In this document: piece after piece, positions 24,699 to 34,882 of the stretch
How positions within the stretch are numbered: position 1 is the stretch's first letter
Layout: each line of letters starts with the position of its first letter
Program-made: the position numbers and the translations under genes
Origin: Methyloceanibacter superfactus
GTDB lineage: Bacteria; Pseudomonadota; Alphaproteobacteria; Rhizobiales; Methyloligellaceae
Reading direction: 5' to 3'
DNA: 54,522 nt
NCBI RefSeq assembly: GCF_001723305.1
Contig: NZ_LPWF01000005.1
Coordinates: forward strand, 1-54,522
Notes under the pieces: model-generated
Database searches by the model: none
What the model was told of the DNA's origin: nothing
What the model saw: only the letters and a program-made list of their open reading frames with translations

Positions 24699-27600
24699 CT
24701 ACTCGGCTGGTGTGGGCCGAGGTTGCGGTTGCTCTTTGGCCGCGCCCGCGAACTTGCGCACCACCACGTAGAAGATGGGCGTGAAGATCAGGCCGAACAG
24801 CGTGACGCCGATCATGCCAAAGAACACGGCCGTGCCGAGCGACTGGCGCATCTCCGAGCCGGCCCCGGTGGCGATCACCAGCGGCACCACGCCGAGGATG
24901 AAGGCCAGTGCCGTCATGAGAATGGGGCGCAGGCGGACGCGCGCAGCCTCGGTCGCCGCCTGGAAACGATCTTCGCCGGCCTCCTCGTTCTGCCGCGCAA
25001 ACTCCACGATGAGGATGGCGTTCTTCGCCGCCAAGGCGATCAGAACCACGAAGCCGATCTGACCGAGGATATTCACATCCATGCCCCGCAGCATGAGGCC
25101 GCTCACGGCGGCGAGCAGGCACATGGGCACGATGAGGACGACGGCGAGCGGCAGGCCCCAGCTTTCATATTGCGCGGCGAGCAACAAGAACACGAAGACC
25201 ACCGCCGCGCCGAACACGAAGATCGCGGTGTTGCCGGCTTGCTTCTCCTGATAAGCGAGCTCGGTCCACTGATAGGAGTAACCCTCGGGCAGATTTTCCG
25301 CGGCGATCTTCTGCATGGCCTCGAGCCCGTAGCCCGTGGAGAAGCCCGGCTTGGTGCTGCCTTGCACCGCCGCGGCGGAGTAGAGATTGAAGTGCTCCAC
25401 GCGGTAAGGCCCGGTGATGTCGCGGAACGAGGCAACCGACCCCAGCGGCACCATCTCACCGGCAGCGTTCCTTGCCTTCAGCTGCGAGATGGCGTGAAGG
25501 TCTTGCCGGAACTGGCCGTCGGCCTGGGCGGTGACTCGGTAGGTACGGCCCAGGAAGTTGAAGTCGTTCACGTATTGCGAGCCGAGATAGACCTCGAGCG
25601 TCTGGAAGATGTCGTCCGTGTTGACGCCCAGCATCTCGGCGCGAACCCGGTCGATATCGGCGTAGACCTTGGGCGTGCGCGTGTTGAAGGTCGTGAACAC
25701 GCCTGCTAGGCCCGGCGTCTGATTGGCCGCGCCGGCGATCGATTGGGCAACCGCCTCAAGCTGGGACAGGTTGCCGCCGGTGGTGTCCTGCACCTCCATC
25801 TTGAAGCCGCCCGTGGTGCCGATGCCGCGGACCGGTGGCGGCGACACGCTGATGATGAAGGCATCTTGGATACTGCCGAACGCCTTGTTGAGAGCGCCGG
25901 AGATCATTTGCGCGCTTTGCCCCTTCTCGGCGCGCTCCTTGAACGGGTCGAGCGGCGTAAACACGACGGCCGCATTGGGCGCGGTGGTGAAGGTCGCGCC
26001 GTCGAGACCGACGATCGGGACGGCATGAGCAATACCCGGCGTGTCGAGCGTGATCTGCGTCACTCTACGCGCGACCTCATCGGTGCGCGCAAGCGAGGCA
26101 CCGGGCGGTAGCTGGATGATGTTGATGAGATAGCCGAGGTCTTGGTTCGGAATGAAGCCGGTCGGAGCGGAGCTGAATTGTACCGCCGTCAAACCGATCA
26201 ACCCCGCATAGACCGCAAGCATAACGGCAGGAATGCGGATCAGCTTGGCGGTCAGCGCACCGTATTTGAACGACACCCACTCGAAGCCGACGTTGAAACC
26301 GTGGAAGAAGCGGCCGATCGTCCGCGAGAATAGCGACTTCCGCTCGTGGAGCGGCTCGTGCGGCTTGAACAGAAGGGCGCAAAGCGCAGGACTCAAGGTG
26401 AGCGACACGACAAGCGAGATCAGCGTCGAGGTGGCGATGGTCACGGCGAACTGGCGGAAGAACTGACCGAGAATGCCGCTCAGGAATAGTGTCGGAATGA
26501 ACACGGCGCAGACCACGAGCGTCATGGCGATCAGCGCGGTGCCGACCTCGTCCATGGTGCGGTAGGCCGCCTCGCGCGGCGCGAGCCCCTCGCGAATATT
26601 GCGTTCGACATTCTCCACCACGACGATGGCGTCGTCGACGACGATGCCGATGGCAAGCACGAGACCGAACAGGGACAGATTGTTCAGCGAATAACCCAGC
26701 GCCGCCAGCATGGTAAATGTGCCGATCAGCGAAACCGGGATCGCGACGATCGGGACGAGCGAGGCCCGCCATGTCTGTAGGAAGATGACGATGACCAAAA
26801 CCACGAGGATCACCGCCTCGAGCATGGTGTGGATCACCGCCTCCACGGAGTCGGAAATGAAGACAGTCGGGTTGTAGACAATGTCGTAGCGCAAACCGCT
26901 GGGGAAGGACTTGGACAGCTCTTCCATCGTCGCCTCGACCTGGGCCGCGGTCTCGAGCGCGTTGGACCCCGGGCGCTGGAAGATGCCCATGGGAATCGCC
27001 ACGCGCTCGTCGAGATAACCGTTGCGATTGTAGTCGGCGGCGCCGAGCTCGACCCGGGCCACGTCACGCACGCGAACCACACGTCCATCGCTTTCCGATT
27101 TGACGATGATGTTGCCGAAGGCTTCCGGCGTGGATAGGCGGCCTTGCGTCTCGACGTTTAGCTGGAAGGCGCCCGGTTGCGGCACGGGCGGCTGGTTGAT
27201 GACGCCGGCCGCTACCTGCACGTTCTGGCCGCGCATGGCGGCGATCACGTCGCCGGCCGTCAAGTCGCGCACCGCGAGTTTGTCGGGGTCGAGCCACACG
27301 CGCATGGAGTAGTCGCGCGCGCCGAAGATGGTGACATTGCCCACACCGTCGATGCGGGCGAGCACGTCCTTCACATGCAAGGTGGCGTAGTTGGAAATAT
27401 AGAGCAGATCGCGCGTGTCGTCCGGCGAGCTCAGATGGATGACCATCATCAGGTCGGGCGACTGCTTGACCACTTGGACGCCCAGTGCCCGCACCTCCTC
27501 CGGCAGCCGCGGCGTGGCGATGGCCACGCGGTTCTGCACCAGCACCTGCGCCGTATCGAGATCCGTGCCGAGCTTGAAGGTCACGGTCAGCGCCATGGAC

Positions 27601-27863
27601 CCGTCGCTGGTCGATTGCGACGTCATGTAGATCATGTCGTCCACGCCGTTGACCTCTTGCTCGATCGGCGTGGCGACGGTGTTGGCGACGATCTCGGCTG
27701 ATGCGCCCGGATAGCTTGCCGTCACCTGAATCGATGGCGGGGCGATGTCGGGATATTGAGCGATAGGCAGGCTGAAATAAGCCACGCCGCCAATCAAGGT
27801 GATGAGGATGGAGATGACGGCCGCGAAAATGGGCCGGTCGATGAAGAAATGAGAGAGGTTCAT
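24699..27863 (-). CDS. RND efflux pump, inner-membrane transporter (AcrB/MexB type)
   Basis: This 1054-residue proton-driven exporter starts MNLSHFFIDRPIFAAV, typical of HAE-1 pumps, and has twelve membrane helices with two large periplasmic loops. The proton-relay Asp pair is in GIVVDDAIVVVENVERN (near residue 405) and the relay Lys in LIALAAKNAILIVEF (near residue 935). The porter domains begin IAQYPDIAPPSIQVTASYPG. It is downstream of its adaptor (22-base gap), so the two are one operon. No outer-membrane TolC-like gene or TetR regulator lies next to them. Substrates are likely drugs, bile salts or solvents by family. Confidence 0.93.
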   Translation of the reverse strand: MNLSHFFIDRPIFAAVISILITLIGGVAYFSLPIAQYPDIAPPSIQVTASYPGASAEIVANTVATPIEQEVNGVDDMIYMTSQSTSDGSMALTVTFKLGTDLDTAQVLVQNRVAIATPRLPEEVRALGVQVVKQSPDLMMVIHLSSPDDTRDLLYISNYATLHVKDVLARIDGVGNVTIFGARDYSMRVWLDPDKLAVRDLTAGDVIAAMRGQNVQVAAGVINQPPVPQPGAFQLNVETQGRLSTPEAFGNIIVKSESDGRVVRVRDVARVELGAADYNRNGYLDERVAIPMGIFQRPGSNALETAAQVEATMEELSKSFPSGLRYDIVYNPTVFISDSVEAVIHTMLEAVILVVLVIVIFLQTWRASLVPIVAIPVSLIGTFTMLAALGYSLNNLSLFGLVLAIGIVVDDAIVVVENVERNIREGLAPREAAYRTMDEVGTALIAMTLVVCAVFIPTLFLSGILGQFFRQFAVTIATSTLISLVVSLTLSPALCALLFKPHEPLHERKSLFSRTIGRFFHGFNVGFEWVSFKYGALTAKLIRIPAVMLAVYAGLIGLTAVQFSSAPTGFIPNQDLGYLINIIQLPPGASLARTDEVARRVTQITLDTPGIAHAVPIVGLDGATFTTAPNAAVVFTPLDPFKERAEKGQSAQMISGALNKAFGSIQDAFIISVSPPPVRGIGTTGGFKMEVQDTTGGNLSQLEAVAQSIAGAANQTPGLAGVFTTFNTRTPKVYADIDRVRAEMLGVNTDDIFQTLEVYLGSQYVNDFNFLGRTYRVTAQADGQFRQDLHAISQLKARNAAGEMVPLGSVASFRDITGPYRVEHFNLYSAAAVQGSTKPGFSTGYGLEAMQKIAAENLPEGYSYQWTELAYQEKQAGNTAIFVFGAAVVFVFLLLAAQYESWGLPLAVVLIVPMCLLAAVSGLMLRGMDVNILGQIGFVVLIALAAKNAILIVEFARQNEEAGEDRFQAATEAARVRLRPILMTALAFILGVVPLVIATGAGSEMRQSLGTAVFFGMIGVTLFGLIFTPIFYVVVRKFAGAAKEQPQPRPTPAE

Positions 27864-27885
27864 TACCGCGTCGGGTCCCGACCGC

Positions 27886-29259
27886 TTACTGCTGGCTGGC
27901 TGGCGCGGCGTCGGGCGCCTTCACCGTGCCCTTCTCGGGCGTGACTTTCTGACCGGGCCGCGCGCGCAGGAGCCCGTTGATGATGACATCGTCATCGGGC
28001 GTGATACCGCTCCGAATGATGCGCAAGCCGTCATCCGTGACGGAGCCGAGCTCGACCGGCTTCGGCACGACCGTGCCGTCGGGTGACACGGTAAACAGCA
28101 TCTTGGTCGATTGATCGGTGACCACGGCCGCATCAGGCACGAGAATCGTCGGCTTCAACTGAGACATGGGCACGCGCACGCGGCCGAACTGACCGGGGGT
28201 GATGAACAGATTGGGATTTGGGAAGGACGCGCGTACGCGAATCGTGCCCGACGAGCGGTCATACTGATTGTCGACGAAGTCGATAGCGCCCTTGAGGTCC
28301 CATTCCTTCTCGTCCATCAGCTGACCCTCGACCTGAACGCCATTCTCGCGCGCGGAAGCAATCTCGCCTTTCTGCACCAGACGCTTGTAGGTCATGCCGT
28401 CGCCTTCGCTCACGTTGAACATGAGCCAGATCGGATCGAGCGAGACGATGGTGGTCAGGAGGGTGGTTTCTCCGGTGCCGCCCATGACCAGGTTGCCGAC
28501 GCTCACCTCGTGACGGCCGAGCCGCCCCGAGACGGGCGCGGTGACACGCGTATAGTCGAGATTGAGCTGCGCCTGGTTGACGGCGGCGATGGCGTTGTCC
28601 CGCGACGCGGTGGCGCTTTGCACCTCAGCCGTGCGCTCGTCGAACGTCTCCTTGGAGGCAAAATCGTTCTTCAGCAGCTTGGAGGTGCGATCAAGCTGGA
28701 CCTGGGCGAGCTGAAGCTGGGCCTCGGCCTGGGTGAGTTGGGCCTTGGCGGACTCGAGGGCGATCTCGTAGGGGCGCGGCTCGATCACGAAAAGGAGGTC
28801 CCCTTTCTTCACGATCTGGCCATCGGTGAAATTGACGGATTCGAGATAACCGCTGACGCGGGCCCGGATCTCGACGGACTCCCGGGCCTCGAACTGACCG
28901 GTGAAGTCGCTCCATTCCTTGAGCTCCTCGACCAAGGGCTTGGCCACGGTGACCGTGGGCGCCGGCGGAGCGGCGGGGGCTGCGGCCTGCTCGGTGCCTT
29001 GCGGGGCGATCATGTAGCGGTAGGCAATCGCCGCGACGGCAATGACGGCGAGCGTGATCAGCAGAATCCGGCCGCTGCGCTGGGCGGGCGGAGGCGCTGC
29101 CTTGCTCGCAGGCTCGGACGCAGGGGCCGGCGACGGTTTGGAAGCAGGCGCCTTCGTTTCACGCGCCTTCGGCTCTTCAGACGAGGTTTCGGGCTCGATG
29201 TCCTCGTCGGCCGGCGCGCGCTTAGCGGTACGATTTCTCTGCTGCATCATGTCGGGCAT
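27886..29259 (-). CDS. RND efflux pump, periplasmic adaptor
   Basis: This 457-residue membrane-fusion protein joins the RND pump to an outer-membrane channel. An acidic, Ser/Ala/Pro-rich cytoplasmic stretch (residues 1-60) precedes the membrane segment LLITLAVIAVAAIAY, so it is anchored by a helix rather than by a lipid. The order then is the barrel-sandwich start RARVSGYLESVNFTDGQIVKKG, a coiled-coil hairpin (AQLTQAEAQLQLAQVQLDRT) and the second half VTAPVSGRLGRHEVSVGNLV. The start is taken at 29259 (MPDMMQQ); ATG codons at 29250 and 29247 are equally possible. The 300 bases upstream, shared with the divergent dehydrogenase gene, show no regulator gene. Confidence 0.9.
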   Translation of the reverse strand: MPDMMQQRNRTAKRAPADEDIEPETSSEEPKARETKAPASKPSPAPASEPASKAAPPPAQRSGRILLITLAVIAVAAIAYRYMIAPQGTEQAAAPAAPPAPTVTVAKPLVEELKEWSDFTGQFEARESVEIRARVSGYLESVNFTDGQIVKKGDLLFVIEPRPYEIALESAKAQLTQAEAQLQLAQVQLDRTSKLLKNDFASKETFDERTAEVQSATASRDNAIAAVNQAQLNLDYTRVTAPVSGRLGRHEVSVGNLVMGGTGETTLLTTIVSLDPIWLMFNVSEGDGMTYKRLVQKGEIASARENGVQVEGQLMDEKEWDLKGAIDFVDNQYDRSSGTIRVRASFPNPNLFITPGQFGRVRVPMSQLKPTILVPDAAVVTDQSTKMLFTVSPDGTVVPKPVELGSVTDDGLRIIRSGITPDDDVIINGLLRARPGQKVTPEKGTVKAPDAAPASQQ

Positions 29260-29562
29260 CTCAAGCTTCGCGCGAGCGGCCCTCTTGATTCGGCCGCCCC
29301 GCGGCCCGCCACTGCGCATTCTGTAAGGAACGCTACCCTATTCGGATCGGCGAACACAGGGGCAACGACCGCATGCCGCACCAGTTAAGGCTCGAACACG
29401 GCCATTGCCACGGCGTTTTGCCAATGCTCACGTCAATTTGTCCTTCTGGCCCAACTCGATATGAGCCATTCGGACTGGTCTTACATGCCCGAACCTAACG
29501 AAGGCATTATGCTCGATGCCGTCGTTTTCGCCCCGGGGCGCCGGGCAATACAGGAATCCCCT

Positions 29563-30885
29563 ATGTTCGCCAGATGTTCGCGTCTTCTCCCGGCCGCCCT
29601 GGCGGTCCTGTGCTTGTCTGGATGCGGGGACGAAGCGACCCTGCCGGTGGAGGCCGGGACTGGGCCGAGCCCTGCATTGCCGGCACCGGTCCAGACGTTT
29701 CTGCCCACCGTCCTGCTCGCTCGCGCCGAGGGCTGGCCCGAGGGCACCAGGCCCAAGCCGGCCGAGGGTTTCGCGGTCGAGGCTTTCGCCACCGGCCTCG
29801 ATCACCCCCGCTGGCTCTACGTGCTGCCGAACGGCGACGTGCTGGTGGCCGAGTCCGATGCCCCGCCACAGCCCGAGATCGAGCGCGGCATCATGGGCTG
29901 GTTGATGAAGATGGGCATGAGATATGCCGGCGCCGCCGTGCCGAGCGCCAACCGCATCACCTTGCTGCGCGATGCCGACGGGAACGGCGTGGCCGAGACC
30001 CGCTCGGTGTTTCTCACGGGCCTCAATTCGCCGATCGGCATGGCGCTGATCGGGGGCGACTTCTATGCCGCCAACACGGATTCCGTGGTGCGCTTTCCTT
30101 ATGAAGCCGGCGCAACCCAAATCACGGCCCCGGGCGAAAAGATTGCCGACCTGCCGGCCGGCCCCTTCAATCTCCATTGGGTCAAGAACATCCTCGCCAG
30201 CCGCGATGGCAGGCGCCTCTACGCGGGTGTGGGCTCCAACAGCAATCTGGGCGAGAACGGCATGGCGAACGAGGACGGCCGTGCCGCCATCCACGAGATC
30301 GATTTGGCGACGGGCAAATCCCGGATCTTCGCCTCAGGCTTGCGCAATCCCGTCGGTCTCGCCTTCCATCCGGACAGCGGCGAGCTGTGGACCACGGTCA
30401 ATGAGCGCGACGAACTGGGGAGCGATCTCGTTCCCGACTACATGACGACAGTGCAAAACGGCGGCTTCTACGGCTGGCCTTACAGCTATTACGGCGACCA
30501 TCTCGACCCGCGGGTGCAGCCGCAACGGCCGGACCTTGTGGCAAAAGCGATTGTGCCGGACTATGCCCTCGGGCCGCATACCGCCTCCCTCGGCCTCGCC
30601 TTCTATGACGGCACGCTGTTTTCCGCGGCCTATCGCAGCGGCGCCTTCATCGGCCAGCACGGCTCGTGGAACCGCAAGCCGGCAAGCGGCTACAAGGTGA
30701 TCTTCGTGCCGTTCTCGAACGGCAAACCCTCGGGCGCGCCGGAGGACATTCTGACTGGTTTCTTGAGCAAAGACGGCAACGCCTATGGACGCCCCGTCGG
30801 CGTGGCGATCGACAAGGCCGGCGCGCTGCTGGTCGCCGATGACGTCGGCAACACGGTCTGGCGCGTCACGCCGGTGTCAGAGTAG
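29563..30885 (+). CDS. PQQ-dependent sorbosone/glucose dehydrogenase-like lipoprotein
   Basis: This 440-residue exported lipoprotein has the lipobox CLSGC at residues 16-20. It is a six-bladed beta-propeller of the sorbosone/glucose dehydrogenase family, which uses PQQ to oxidise sugars. Family motifs are [59 protein letters not shown] and [19 protein letters not shown] 29563 is chosen by the lipoprotein signal and the AGGAA 7 bases upstream; the frame extends upstream to 29461 without signal. It stands alone. PQQ synthesis genes are not in the window. Confidence 0.85.
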   Translation: MFARCSRLLPAALAVLCLSGCGDEATLPVEAGTGPSPALPAPVQTFLPTVLLARAEGWPEGTRPKPAEGFAVEAFATGLDHPRWLYVLPNGDVLVAESDAPPQPEIERGIMGWLMKMGMRYAGAAVPSANRITLLRDADGNGVAETRSVFLTGLNSPIGMALIGGDFYAANTDSVVRFPYEAGATQITAPGEKIADLPAGPFNLHWVKNILASRDGRRLYAGVGSNSNLGENGMANEDGRAAIHEIDLATGKSRIFASGLRNPVGLAFHPDSGELWTTVNERDELGSDLVPDYMTTVQNGGFYGWPYSYYGDHLDPRVQPQRPDLVAKAIVPDYALGPHTASLGLAFYDGTLFSAAYRSGAFIGQHGSWNRKPASGYKVIFVPFSNGKPSGAPEDILTGFLSKDGNAYGRPVGVAIDKAGALLVADDVGNTVWRVTPVSE

Positions 30886-31010
30886 CGCGCAAAAGTCGCA
30901 ATACACATCAATAGCCCGACCGGGTGGCCAAGCGGCCTCCACAATGCTATAGGCTCACCCGTTCACAAAATCCCAGCGCGCTCGCCCATCCTAGAGAAAG
31001 GGAGGTTCCC

Positions 31011-31838
31011 ATCTCGGACGCAACGAGAACTTTGTTCGTTCCCAATACCACGCAGGACTATGGCGACAATCCAATCGCCGTTCGGGAAACCGATACTTAT
31101 GTCTCTGAATATGTACGTGGTTTTGTCGAAAAGTGGGATGAACTCATCGATTGGAATCAGCGCGCGAAGAGTGAAGGCCGCTTTTTCATCGATGTTCTGA
31201 AGGCACGCGGCAAGAAGAGCGTGCTCGATGTCGCCACCGGAACCGGGTTTCATTCGGTTCAACTGCTCAAAGCTGGATTCGATGTCACATCCGTCGACGG
31301 ATCGGCGGAGATGCTGGCCAAGGCCTTCGAGAACGGCTGCAACCAGGGTGTGGTTCTCAAGACCATTCATGCCGACTGGCGGCAACTCAATCGTGGCGTG
31401 CGCGGCAAGTTCGACGCCATCATCTGTCTCGGCAACAGCTTCACGCATTTGTTCGACGAGAACGACCGCCGGCGCGCGCTGGCCGAGTTCTACGCGGCGC
31501 TGAAGCATGATGGCATACTGATTCTCGATCAGCGCAATTACGATCGGATCCTCGACGAAGGCTTCGCCAGCAAGCACAAATACTATTATTGCGGCGACAA
31601 GGTCGTGGCCGAGCCGGTGCATATCGACGAAGGCCTCGCCCGCTTCGAGTATTCCTTCCCAGACGGGTCGCGGCACAATCTCAACATGTTCCCGCTGCGC
31701 AAGGACTATACGCGCCGTCTCCTACGCGAGGCGGGGTTTCAGAAGCTCCATAGCTACGGCGACTTTCAGGAAGAGGGCGAGGAAACGGATCCCGACTTCT
31801 TCATTCATGTCGCGGAGAAGAGCTATGGCACAAACTGA
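31011..31838 (+). CDS. Glycine/sarcosine N-methyltransferase (betaine synthesis)
   Basis: This enzyme methylates glycine to sarcosine and dimethylglycine with SAM, the first half of glycine betaine synthesis. The sequence DNPIAVRETDTYVSEYVRGF, SAM motif VLDVATGTGFHSVQLL, ICLGNSFTHLF and NMFPLRKDYTRRLLREAGF follow known GSMT closely. Length is about 275 residues. The start is odd: a perfect AAAGGGAGG ribosome site (ends 31005) points to the codon at 31011, which is ATC. Alternatives are an ATG at 30924 with no ribosome site or a TTG at 31032. ATC is either a very rare start or a base error for ATG. It overlaps the SDMT gene by 14 bases; both lie in one operon with a BCCT carrier. Confidence 0.88.
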   Translation: MSDATRTLFVPNTTQDYGDNPIAVRETDTYVSEYVRGFVEKWDELIDWNQRAKSEGRFFIDVLKARGKKSVLDVATGTGFHSVQLLKAGFDVTSVDGSAEMLAKAFENGCNQGVVLKTIHADWRQLNRGVRGKFDAIICLGNSFTHLFDENDRRRALAEFYAALKHDGILILDQRNYDRILDEGFASKHKYYYCGDKVVAEPVHIDEGLARFEYSFPDGSRHNLNMFPLRKDYTRRLLREAGFQKLHSYGDFQEEGEETDPDFFIHVAEKSYGTN

Positions 31839-32652
31839 TCAGAGCATCGCCCTTGCCCGTGACTACTACGACAGTGACGAGGCGGACGACTTCTACCGCA
31901 CGATCTGGGGCGGCGAGGACATCCATGTAGGGCTCTACGACACCGGCCCCGACATCACCGCCGCCAGCCGCCGTACGGTCGAACGCATGGCCGGCAAGGC
32001 CGGCACGCTCAAAGGCAAGCACGTCCTCGATCTCGGCTCGGGCTATGGCGGCGCCGCCCGCGTGCTCGCAGGCGAGTATGGCGCGCTTGTCACCTGCCTC
32101 AATCTCTCGGCGGTTGAAAATGAGCGCAATCGGGCGTTGACGCGCGAGGCTGGGCTTGAAGACCATATCACGGTCGTGGACGGCTCATTCGACTCCCTGC
32201 CGTTCGAGCGCCCGCAGTTCGACTTGGCGTGGAGCCAAGACGCGATCCTGCATGCACCGGACCGACGCGCGGTCCTGGACGAAGTCGCCCGCGTGCTGAA
32301 GCCCGGTGGCGACTTCATCTTCACCGATCCGATGCAAGCCGATGCGCTGCAAGACAAGGATGCGCTCCAGCCGATCTACGACCGCATCCACCTGCCCGAC
32401 CTGGCTTCGTTCGGCTTCTATCGCACCGAACTTTCGGAGCGGGGTTTCGATGAGATCGAGGTCGAGGAGCTGACAGGCCAAATGCGCACGCATTACGCCC
32501 GCATCGGCGAAGAGCTGGACGCACGGCGCGAAGAGCTCGACGCCAGCGATGCCTTCGTCGACCGCATGCTCAAAGGCCTGCGCCATTGGGTGTCGGGGGC
32601 CGAGAATGGGCTGCTCGCCTGGGGCATCATGCATTTCCGGAAGGCGCCATAG
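31825..32652 (+). CDS. Sarcosine/dimethylglycine N-methyltransferase (betaine synthesis)
   Basis: This 275-residue methyltransferase completes betaine synthesis, adding methyl groups to sarcosine and dimethylglycine. The N-terminal ARDYYDSDEADDFYRTIWGG and EDIHVGLYD are characteristic of SDMT. The SAM motif is VLDLGSGYGGAARVLA, with WSQDAILHAPDRRAVLDEVA and VLKPGGDFIFTDPMQ. The ATG at 31825 has GGAGAAG upstream and overlaps the GSMT end. The TAG stop overlaps the GTG of the transporter gene. The product is the compatible solute glycine betaine, so the cluster is expected to serve osmotic stress. Confidence 0.93.
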   Translation: MAQTDQSIALARDYYDSDEADDFYRTIWGGEDIHVGLYDTGPDITAASRRTVERMAGKAGTLKGKHVLDLGSGYGGAARVLAGEYGALVTCLNLSAVENERNRALTREAGLEDHITVVDGSFDSLPFERPQFDLAWSQDAILHAPDRRAVLDEVARVLKPGGDFIFTDPMQADALQDKDALQPIYDRIHLPDLASFGFYRTELSERGFDEIEVEELTGQMRTHYARIGEELDARREELDASDAFVDRMLKGLRHWVSGAENGLLAWGIMHFRKAP

Positions 32653-34229
32653 TGGAGGCGGGCCGCGACAGCGGCTCATGCCCCCCAGACCCTCATTGCA
32701 CGATTGGGGTGCCCACGAGCGCCAAGCTGATGGTGGCGGCCTTCGTGGTCCTGACCGTCGGCTGGCCGGCGCTAGCCAATGAGAGCTTCGGCGCCGTCAG
32801 GGACGTCATCTCAGAGTCCGCCGGCTGGTTCTACAGCGCCGTGGTGTCGGCGGCGTTGATCATGTGCATCGTCCTGGCCCTAGGGCATTGGGGTTCGGTG
32901 CGGCTCGGCGCGGACGACGAAAAGCCGGAATTCGGCTGGCTTTCCTGGACCGCCATGCTGTTTGCGGCGGGCATGGGGATCGGCCTCGTGTTCTGGTCGA
33001 TCGCCGAGCCTCTCACTCATTACGCGGGAAATCCGCTCATCGCCAGTTGGGGTGCCGATCCGTCGACCACCGTGCGGGCCCGGGTGGCCATGGAGATCAC
33101 GTTCTTTCATTGGGGATTGATGCCGTGGGCGCTCTATGCCGTCGCCGGACTCATCTTCGCCTATTTCACCTATCGCAAGTCCGAGCCGCTCACCGTCCGC
33201 TCGGCCATGCGCCCACTGATCGGCGACGCGGTCGGGCGCTGGCCGGGCAAGCTCGCCGACGTCGTCGCCATCGTCGCCACGGTGTTCGGGCTCGCCACGT
33301 CGCTCGGTTTCGGCGCCGCGCAGATCAATTCCGGTCTCAACCGCCTGTTTGGCTGGCACGTTTCGACAGAGCATAAGCTGCTGATCGTGGCGGTGATCGC
33401 AGGCGTGGCCGTGTTGTCGGTGAGCACGGGCCTGAAGCGGGGGATCCGCCTCCTGTCGCTCGCCAATGTCTGGCTTGCGGCGCTCATCCTCCTTGTCGTG
33501 CTGATGTCGGCGCCGCTGGAGCCGATCTTACGCAACGTCTCCTTGCGCCTCGGCGACTACCTCGCCAACCTTCCCTGGCTGACTTACGAGACGGCGCGCG
33601 ACGATACGGGCTGGGCCGCGTCGTGGACCACTTTCTACTGGGGATGGTGGATCAGCTGGACGCCCTTCGTTGGCCTGTTCATTGCCAGAATCTCGCGCGG
33701 ACGCACCGTCCGGGAGTTCATCCTCGGCGTGCTTCTGGTGCCGACCGCCATCACCTTCGTATGGCTTTCTATCATGGGCGGCGCGGCGATCTCGGCCGCG
33801 CGGGCCGGTCCCGCCATCATCGACGTCGCCCGCAACGAGCCGGCTCTGTCTCTCTACGCGATGATCGACTTTCTCCAGTCCGGCCCGTTCGCCACGCTCA
33901 TCGCCTTCGCCGCAACGCTCCTGGTCGCGATCTTCTTTGTCACCAGCGCCGACAGCGGCACGCTGGTGGTGACGACCATGCAATGCGGCGGGCACGCTGA
34001 GCCGCCGGTACTGGAGCGCGTGCAATGGGGCGTCGGCATGGGCGCCGTGGCGGGAGCGCTGCTGGTGGCCGGCGGATTGGGGGCGCTACAAGCCATGGCC
34101 GTGGCGGCCGCTCTGCCCTTTGCCGTGGTGCTGGTCGCATTGGGGGTTGGCTTCACGGCCGCGCTCCATGAAGATGCAACCCAGCAGTGGAAGGCGCGGC
34201 GCGCGCGAAAGTCCCGGCGCGCCACCTGA
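32652..34229 (+). CDS. BCCT family betaine/choline transporter
   Basis: This 525-residue membrane carrier of the betaine-choline-carnitine family has about twelve helices. Family signatures are AAGMGIGLVFWSIAEPLTHY, the substrate-binding Trp box WGWWISWTPFVGLFIARISR and SRGRTVREF. The first helix (residues 20-40) looks like a signal but is the first membrane segment. The GTG at 32652 overlaps the SDMT stop and has GGAAGG 8 bases upstream, so coupling is likely; a GTG at 32709 is an alternative. It could take up betaine or its precursors glycine, sarcosine or choline. Energy is from sodium or proton gradient by family knowledge. Confidence 0.9.
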   Translation: MEAGRDSGSCPPDPHCTIGVPTSAKLMVAAFVVLTVGWPALANESFGAVRDVISESAGWFYSAVVSAALIMCIVLALGHWGSVRLGADDEKPEFGWLSWTAMLFAAGMGIGLVFWSIAEPLTHYAGNPLIASWGADPSTTVRARVAMEITFFHWGLMPWALYAVAGLIFAYFTYRKSEPLTVRSAMRPLIGDAVGRWPGKLADVVAIVATVFGLATSLGFGAAQINSGLNRLFGWHVSTEHKLLIVAVIAGVAVLSVSTGLKRGIRLLSLANVWLAALILLVVLMSAPLEPILRNVSLRLGDYLANLPWLTYETARDDTGWAASWTTFYWGWWISWTPFVGLFIARISRGRTVREFILGVLLVPTAITFVWLSIMGGAAISAARAGPAIIDVARNEPALSLYAMIDFLQSGPFATLIAFAATLLVAIFFVTSADSGTLVVTTMQCGGHAEPPVLERVQWGVGMGAVAGALLVAGGLGALQAMAVAAALPFAVVLVALGVGFTAALHEDATQQWKARRARKSRRAT

Positions 34230-34242
34230 GGAGATCCTCGAA

Positions 34243-34872
34243 GTGGCCAAGTCCATCCTGTGCTACGGCGACTCCATCACCTGGGGCTACAATCCGAAAG
34301 ACGGTTCGCGTCTACCGCCCGAGGACCGTTGGCCGCGCGTGCTCGAGGATGCGCTGGAGGGCCAGGCGCGGGTGGTCGAGGAAGGGCTGAATGCGCGCAC
34401 CGTGGCGACCGACGAGCCGTCCCGCCCCAATCGCAACGGGCTCGCCATGCTGCCGCCCTTGCTCGAGGCGCACGCGCCGCTCGACCTGGTCATCATCATG
34501 CTCGGCACCAATGACAGCGCACCGTGCTATCGCCTCACTGCGGGCAAGATTGCCATGGATTGCGCCGCATTGATCCGCACGGTCAACGGGAGCCTGGCGG
34601 GCCCCGGTGCCGGGGCGTCACGGATAATTCTCGTCGCGCCCCCTCCCCTCGGCGCGCTGAGCGCGGAGATGACGTTGTTCTATGCCGGCGGCGAGGCGAC
34701 GTCGCGCGGGCTTGCCGATGCCTATCGCACCATCGCGCAGGCTTTCGGCGTGGCATTTTTCGAGGCGGGGCAGGTTTGCCAGGTGAGCGCGGTCGATGGC
34801 GTCCATCTTGATCCGCAAGGTCAGCGGCAACTGGGCTTGGCGTTGAAGGACGTGGCGGAGCCCCTGCTCTAG
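34243..34872 (+). CDS. SGNH-family hydrolase/lipase
   Basis: This 209-residue hydrolase of the GDSL/SGNH fold has no signal peptide. The blocks are visible: block I CYGDSITWGYNP with the nucleophile Ser, block III MLGTNDS, and block V DGVHLDPQG with catalytic Asp and His. Similarity is to arylesterase-like proteins. The GTG at 34243 has GAGGAG 9 bases upstream and opens the conserved sequence. It lies 13 bases after the BCCT stop and 10 bases before the SMP-30 gene, so it is part of the same transcript. Its part in osmolyte metabolism is unclear. Confidence 0.82.
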   Translation: MAKSILCYGDSITWGYNPKDGSRLPPEDRWPRVLEDALEGQARVVEEGLNARTVATDEPSRPNRNGLAMLPPLLEAHAPLDLVIIMLGTNDSAPCYRLTAGKIAMDCAALIRTVNGSLAGPGAGASRIILVAPPPLGALSAEMTLFYAGGEATSRGLADAYRTIAQAFGVAFFEAGQVCQVSAVDGVHLDPQGQRQLGLALKDVAEPLL

Positions 34873-34882
34873 GAGATCGACC

